Assembly: GCA_030146605.1 (NCBI GenBank)
Contig: JASLBO010000296.1
Coordinates: forward strand, 1-10,605
DNA length: 10,605 bases
Source: Sphingomonas sp.
Lineage (GTDB): Bacteria > Pseudomonadota > Alphaproteobacteria > Sphingomonadales > Sphingomonadaceae
Direction of reading: 5' to 3'
The notes below the pieces were generated by a model, which worked only from the letters and a program-made list of their open reading frames with translations, had not been told where the DNA came from and ran no database searches. How positions within the stretch are numbered: the stretch's first letter is position 1; the number at the start of each line of letters is the position of its first letter. Positions 7,460-10,605 of this stretch are shown piece by piece. The translations under genes were made by a program, and so were the position numbers.

Positions 7460-7834
7460 TCACGACGTAACCTGTTCGATGCAAGCGCCCGGGAAGGTCC
7501 GGTCGAGATCGTCCGGCGTCCAGCCAACCCGGTAGGCGGCGGCAGTGAGATCACTCCGAATATGCGCACCGCCATGGGTCAGGAAGGCGCTGATCGCCCG
7601 GATAACCTCGAGCCGCGGGTCCGCGAGCGGGGCATTGGTGCGGGAGCCGAGCAGCCGCGCAAAAATGGACTGGCGCGTTCCCGGCTGGAGAACCGTAGCC
7701 GGCTCGCCGCGCAGGCGGCCGATTGCGACGGCCATGGCGACGAGAGATGCCGTCGATCTTGCGCCAATCAGCTCCGCCTGCAGGTCGGCGCAGGAACTGG
7801 TCACGTTCTGCCGGGCAGAAACAGTGTTTCTCAT
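7460..7834 (-). CDS. Small hypothetical protein downstream of MipA-family gene
   Basis: 124 residues, not recognised. It starts nine bases after the stop of the MipA-family gene on the same strand, so the two are probably cotranscribed; the ribosome-binding site is weak (GAAG). There is no signal peptide or membrane helix. The N-terminal two thirds look helical and fairly hydrophobic with alanine-rich segments; the C-terminal third (EVIRAISAFLTHGGAH, then AAYRVGWTPDDLDRTFPGA) looks like a compact helical domain with a conserved-looking GWTPDDLD segment. Low lysine and high arginine agree with the GC-rich genome. Position and length support a real gene, but no function can be given; overlapping frames on both strands are clearly worse. 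Confidence 0.6.
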   Translation of the reverse strand: MRNTVSARQNVTSSCADLQAELIGARSTASLVAMAVAIGRLRGEPATVLQPGTRQSIFARLLGSRTNAPLADPRLEVIRAISAFLTHGGAHIRSDLTAAAYRVGWTPDDLDRTFPGACIEQVTS

Positions 7835-7843
7835 TGCCGGTCT

Positions 7844-8644
7844 TCAGAAGCGATAGGAGAGGGTCAGGCCACCCAGCGGCTGCCATCGGCTGCCCTGATC
7901 GGTGATCGGGCTGTCGGCCGCGTCTCCGACGAGGTAATTGGCGCCGAGCCGACCAATCACCCCCCAGCGCGGCGTGAAATAATAGCCTGCGCTGAGACCT
8001 GCACCGACGTCGCGAAATCCCGATCCGGGCCGATAGCCAGACAGGCCGCTTTGAATCGCATCCGCCGGCGCAATTCCGAAATAGGTGCGCATATAGTCCG
8101 CATTTGCCCAGGTCGTCTGCACATCGAACGACAGGAAGGCATCCGCCTTGCGCACCGCGGCGTAGCTGGCACTCGCCGTCGCGAGGAGCCCGTCATGCGT
8201 TCGCGACACATCGTGAACGACCGAGACCTCCGTCAGGAGCGAACCCTGCCCCAACTGGTCGCCGCCGAAGCGGTACCCGATGAACCCGCCCGCCTCGATG
8301 GCGACATCGATATCCGGCAAGGCGCCGACCTGTCCGCCGACATCCTTTCGATCCAGCCGCGGCCCGATCACGGGCCCGATCGAGAGTCGCGGATCTGACG
8401 CCAGGTCGACGCGACCGCGGAGACCTCGAAGCTCCAGGGTCACTCCCCCGTATCGAATGTCGCCGAGGAGGAAGGGGATGGCGCGGAGATCGTCGGAACC
8501 GTCATATTCGGGTGCGACGCCGGCGCCTATCGCGATCTGACCGCGGGGAGAGCGATCGTCGGCAGGCACTTCCTGCGCGACTGCGAGGCCGGGCAGGAAT
8601 GCGCCACAGGCAATGGTCGTACGAAGCAACATGCGCATCGTCAT
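7844..8644 (-). CDS. MipA/OmpV family outer-membrane beta-barrel protein
   Basis: 266 residues from the ATG at 8644, which has AAGGA five bases upstream. A longer reading to 8839 would run through the hairpin region and lacks a signal peptide in place. The first 23 residues form a Sec signal peptide ending AVA before Gln24. The mature part is rich in alternating strand patterns with Gly/Tyr/Asp turns (GAGVAPEYDGSDD, LELRGLRGRVDL, GGFIGYRFGG, AGYYFTPRWGVIGRLG) and ends in LSYRF; a terminal Phe is the usual signature of outer-membrane barrels. The VAPEYDGSDD and YYFTPRWG segments match MipA/OmpV. MipA in E. coli is a scaffold between MltA and PBP1B; many family members have no proven role and several respond to stress or metals. 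It is transcribed divergently from the broken AraC gene across a 488-base gap. Confidence 0.9.
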   Translation of the reverse strand: MTMRMLLRTTIACGAFLPGLAVAQEVPADDRSPRGQIAIGAGVAPEYDGSDDLRAIPFLLGDIRYGGVTLELRGLRGRVDLASDPRLSIGPVIGPRLDRKDVGGQVGALPDIDVAIEAGGFIGYRFGGDQLGQGSLLTEVSVVHDVSRTHDGLLATASASYAAVRKADAFLSFDVQTTWANADYMRTYFGIAPADAIQSGLSGYRPGSGFRDVGAGLSAGYYFTPRWGVIGRLGANYLVGDAADSPITDQGSRWQPLGGLTLSYRF

Positions 8645-8668
8645 TTTGTCCTTTTGAAAGAGTGGGCC

Positions 8669-8711
8669 GCCACCGTGGACGGCTGTGGGGGAATCAATCG
8701 TCCACGGTGGC
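8669..8711. repeat. 13-bp perfect inverted repeat with two CCACSGTGG palindromes in the MipA leader
   Basis: Arms GCCACCGTGGACG (8669-8681) and CGTCCACGGTGGC (8699-8711) are exact reverse complements, separated by 17 bases. Each arm contains a palindromic core, CCACCGTGG (8670-8678) and CCACGGTGG (8702-8710), whose centres are 32 bp apart, about three helical turns. It starts 25 bases upstream of the MipA ATG. It could be a two-site operator or an RNA stem in the leader. Confidence 0.75.
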
Positions 8712-8739
8712 CACGCCGCCGCTGGGCTGCGGCGGCGTG
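8712..8739. repeat. Strong GC hairpin, 11-bp perfect stem with 6-base loop
   Basis: Arms CACGCCGCCGC (8712-8722) and GCGGCGGCGTG (8729-8739) are exact reverse complements with loop TGGGCT. It directly abuts the 13-bp inverted repeat at 8669-8711. No T-run follows on either strand, so it is not a standard intrinsic terminator. As it lies upstream of a leftward gene and upstream of a rightward one, a terminator is not expected there; a leader structure or operator is more likely. Confidence 0.7.
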
Positions 8740-9056
8740 TTCCTATCGGCGAAGCGATCCGGCCGGTGCCTCGCCAGAGCCTGGAATTCAGCCTTTTCCG
8801 AGCGCCGTCGGCCCATTGAAGGCGCGGACCAGCGCACAAGAAAGCAAACCAGTTACAGGAGCTTTTACCTCCCGGCTCAACTGCGAATTGCTTTCGTGGC
8901 GCGCACGGTGATTGCGATGGAACAAGCGAGTTCTTGCGTCGTCAAAGAAAGGAGATAGCAAATAGAATCGCGGATAGATGAAAATAATCCGCCATGTTGC
9001 TGAACTGTTGCTCACCGAATCTCGCGAACGACTGGCAGACAATCTTATTTCATCTC
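8740..9056. other. Divergent intergenic region between MipA gene and broken AraC gene
   Basis: No convincing gene. Part of this stretch (about 8930-9056) is richer in A/T than its surroundings, as expected for a promoter region. For the leftward MipA gene, TTGAGC (8880-8875) and TGTAAC (8857-8852) with a 17-base spacer are a possible but weak -35/-10 pair. A 52-codon frame from 8978 into the AraC start was considered and rejected. Confidence 0.4.
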
Positions 9057-9084
9057 TTGACGTCTTGGGCATGTGCGGCATAAT
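9057..9084 (+). promoter_or_regulatory. Sigma-70-type promoter for the AraC-type gene
   Basis: TTGACG (9057-9062) and CATAAT (9079-9084) each match the consensus in five of six positions and are 16 bases apart. Transcription would begin near 9091, about 40 bases before the ATG at 9133. It is the clearest promoter in the window. Confidence 0.6.
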
Positions 9085-9132
9085 TCGTTCACCTGGCTTG
9101 ATCTGGCACGCTCAAGCTAGAAGGAACGGTCC

Positions 9133-10113
9133 ATGACCAGAATACCGAATACCGCAGAAATCTTGCCTTTTCCTCCAGGCGGAGTCGATGGACCCCGTAC
9201 CCAGACGCCGCCGGCCCTGATGTCGGCCGTCATGGACCTCATCGGAGCGCGAGGAGGGGGGCAAGGACGCTTCGACACGGGAATGCCCGGCGTCAATCTC
9301 GTGCAGTCGTTCCAGACGATGATGCCGATCCCGAACATCTAACGGCCGTCGCTGTGCGTCGTCTTCAAGGGCGCAAAGGAGATCCTGTTTGGCGAGACGA
9401 CGCTCAATTATACGGAAATGGAATGCCTGGTCGTCAGCGTCGAGATCCCGGCGATCGGCCGCATGGTCGGGGCGACGCCGGCCTGCCCTTATCTCGGGAT
9501 AACCATCGAGTTCGACTCCGCGATTCTGCGCGACGTGTTGCAGCAGCTTGCGTCGCCGCCGGCGCCGAGTTCTGCGTCGAGCCTCTGCGTGTTCGTGGGC
9601 AAGGTGGACGAGCCGCTGGCGGAGTGCCTGACTCGTCTTGTTCGCCTCATGCAAAATTCTCCGGCTATCCCGATCCTGTATCCCGCGATCATGCGCGAGA
9701 TCTATTATTGGCTGTTGACCGGTCCTTCCGGGGGCGAAATCGCCAAACTGGCACTGCCTGAATCGCACGCCGAGCGCGTTACCAGGGCCATCACCTTCGT
9801 ACGGGATCATTTCAGCGAACTGCTCCGGGTCGAGCAGCTCGCCGAAATCGCGGGCATGAGTCCGTCCTCCTTCCACCACCATTTCAAGACGATGACCTCG
9901 ATGACGCCCGTGCAATACCAGAAGCAGCTGCGACTGCTTGAAGCGCGCCGGCTGATGCTCTCGGATGCTGTCAATGTCTCCGAGGCCGCCTACCAGGTCG
10001 GATATGAGAGCGCGTCGCAGTTCAGCCGCGAATATACCCGCTCGTTCGGTGCGGCGCCCAAACGCGACGTCATGAACTTCAAGGCACTTCTTGCCCAGGC
10101 GACGCCGCGATAG
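9133..10113 (+). pseudogene. AraC-type transcriptional regulator (AraC_N + HTH) interrupted by one in-frame TAA
   Basis: The ATG at 9133 has AAGGA seven bases upstream and a good promoter. After 69 codons the frame meets TAA at 9340-9342, then continues in the same frame to the TAG at 10111-10113, a 326-position reading that is the normal size of the family. Sequence on both sides of the stop is continuous with the AraC_N domain: MPGVNLVQSFQTMMPIPNI before it and RPSLCVVFKGAKEILFGE after it. The stop replaces what is usually a Tyr before the PSLC segment, so TAC or TAT to TAA by one base is the simplest explanation. The two AraC HTH motifs are intact at reconstructed residues 231-252 (QLAEIAGMSPSSFHHHF) and 281-303 (EAAYQVGYESASQFSREY). 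A restart at ATG 9418 could make 231 residues with part of the sensor domain and all of the DNA-binding domain. The family includes YqhC, a regulator of aldehyde reductases, which suits the SDR neighbours. A sequencing error cannot be excluded. Confidence 0.85.
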
Positions 10114-10211
10114 GAAGGCTGGCGCAGCAGCAGGCCTGAGAATGACAGGAGGATTGGGCAAGTAAGTTCCCGGTTCGGGCATGGAGCTTCGCCGTTCCGG
10201 GCGTACTTTGA

Positions 10212-10238
10212 TCGAAGAATTACGAACAACTTCTTCGA
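10212..10238. promoter_or_regulatory. 8-bp perfect dyad directly upstream of the ribosome-binding site of the fourth SDR
   Basis: TCGAAGAA (10212-10219) and TTCTTCGA (10231-10238) are exact reverse complements with an 11-base A/T-rich centre. The dyad ends one base before AAAGG (10240-10244), the ribosome-binding site of the gene starting at 10253. It could be a repressor operator with 19-base half-site spacing, or an RNA stem-loop that affects ribosome access. Confidence 0.55.
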
Positions 10239-10252
10239 CAAAGGCAATCTCC

Positions 10253-10605
10253 ATGACACACTGGACCGCGTCCGATATTCCCCCGCAGCACGGTCGTATT
10301 GCCGTGGTGACGGGTACCGGCGGGCTGGGCTTCGAGGACGCACTCGCGCTCGCCCGCGCAGGCTATGGGACCATCATCGCCGGCCGCAGCCCGCGCAAGG
10401 GCGCCGAGGCGGTCGAGAAGATCCGTTTGCAGGTGCCAGCCGCCCAGGTGCGGTTCGAGCTGCTCGATCTCGCCGATCTCGCATCGGTGGCCGCTTGTGC
10501 CGAGCGCCTGACACGTCAGCTCGACCGCCTCGACATCCTCATCAACAACGCGGCGGTGATGGTGCCCCCGGATCGGCGGGTCACCCTCGACGGCTTCGAG
10601 CTGCA
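10253..10605 (+). CDS. Short-chain dehydrogenase/reductase, 5' part only (runs off right edge)
   Basis: 117 codons are visible. The ATG at 10253 is preceded by AAAGG eight bases away. The N-terminus WTASDIPPQHGR is nearly that of the Tat-signalled SDR (WSVADIPPQHGR), but here it starts directly with no signal, so the protein is cytoplasmic. Then come the cofactor loop VVTGTGGLG, one residue shorter than the classical TGxxxGxG; AGRS at the end of strand 2 (NADP-type Arg); LDLADL; and LINNAAVM with the conserved Asn before the cut. About half the residues match the SDR at 6169-7278 over the shared part, so they are diverged paralogues rather than a recent duplication. The catalytic Tyr-Lys pair lies beyond the window. 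It sits 139 bases downstream of the broken AraC gene on the same strand and may have been its target. Confidence 0.9.
   Translation, partial: MTHWTASDIPPQHGRIAVVTGTGGLGFEDALALARAGYGTIIAGRSPRKGAEAVEKIRLQVPAAQVRFELLDLADLASVAACAERLTRQLDRLDILINNAAVMVPPDRRVTLDGFEL

Noticed and set aside
8645..8839. N-terminal extension of the MipA-type protein to 8839
   Set aside because: It would bury the signal peptide and run through both inverted repeats; the ATG at 8644 has a good ribosome-binding site and is followed at once by a Sec signal peptide.
8978..9136. 52-codon rightward frame ending in an ATGA overlap with the AraC start
   Set aside because: The AAAGGAG-like sequence is about 24 bases from its ATG, too far to serve it, and the best promoter of the region (9057-9084) lies inside it. 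The stop/start overlap is probably chance.
10114..10252. Terminator or promoter boxes between the AraC gene and the right-hand SDR
   Set aside because: Only a four-base CCTG/CAGG stem and no T-run were found, and no clear -35/-10 pair; only the dyad at 10212-10238 stood out.
9112..10254. Long leftward open frame of 380 codons opposite the AraC gene
   Set aside because: The translation is rich in Arg, His and Asp with no domain, and it mirrors the codon pattern of the AraC frame, which has clear AraC_N and HTH motifs. It is an antisense shadow of GC-rich coding DNA.
1..10605. tRNA, rRNA, CRISPR array, insertion sequence or phage genes
   Set aside because: No cloverleaf-like sequence, regular short repeats, transposase motifs or long terminal inverted repeats were seen on either strand.

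Overview
The window is high-GC DNA with short gene spacing, frequent stop/start overlaps and GC-biased third codon positions. With a MipA-type porin-like protein, Tat-exported molybdo-iron-sulfur oxidase genes and many short-chain dehydrogenases, it looks like an alphaproteobacterial chromosome, most likely a sphingomonad. That taxonomic guess is an inference from gene content and style, not from a marker gene. Nothing in it looks like a phage, transposon, CRISPR array or RNA gene.

Layout. Almost everything from 1 to 8644 is read leftward. In transcription order: a MipA/OmpV-type outer-membrane protein (8644-7844) with a small unrecognised gene close behind it (7834-7460); a Tat-signal-bearing short-chain dehydrogenase/reductase (SDR) starting at GTG (7278-6169); a second, cytoplasmic SDR (6005-5250); a tight four-gene unit made of a [2Fe-2S] subunit, a membrane-anchored di-haem cytochrome c, a Tat-exported molybdopterin aldehyde-oxidase-type large subunit and a DoxX-family membrane protein (5022-1080); and a third SDR running off the left edge (828 to <1). 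Rightward there is an AraC-type regulator broken by one in-frame stop codon (9133-10113) and the first third of a fourth SDR (10253 to >10605).

How it fits together. The central unit should form a periplasmic or membrane-facing oxidase of aldehydes or N-heterocycles: molybdenum cofactor and two [2Fe-2S] clusters pass electrons to a c-type cytochrome and on to the respiratory chain. The four SDRs around it interconvert carbonyls and alcohols with NAD(P)H. The regulator has the AraC_N plus AraC HTH architecture also found in E. coli YqhC, which controls aldehyde reductases. A carbonyl/aldehyde conversion or detoxification locus is therefore a reasonable reading, but the substrate cannot be told from sequence.

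The most unusual points are: the nonsense codon in the AraC gene despite an intact promoter, ribosome-binding site and downstream frame; two abutting perfect inverted repeats in the leader of the MipA gene, one carrying two CCACSGTGG palindromes 32 bp apart; an SDR carrying a Tat signal and an enlarged nucleotide-binding loop; an 85-codon open in-frame extension joining the DoxX stop to the third SDR; and an 8-bp dyad next to the ribosome-binding site of the fourth SDR.
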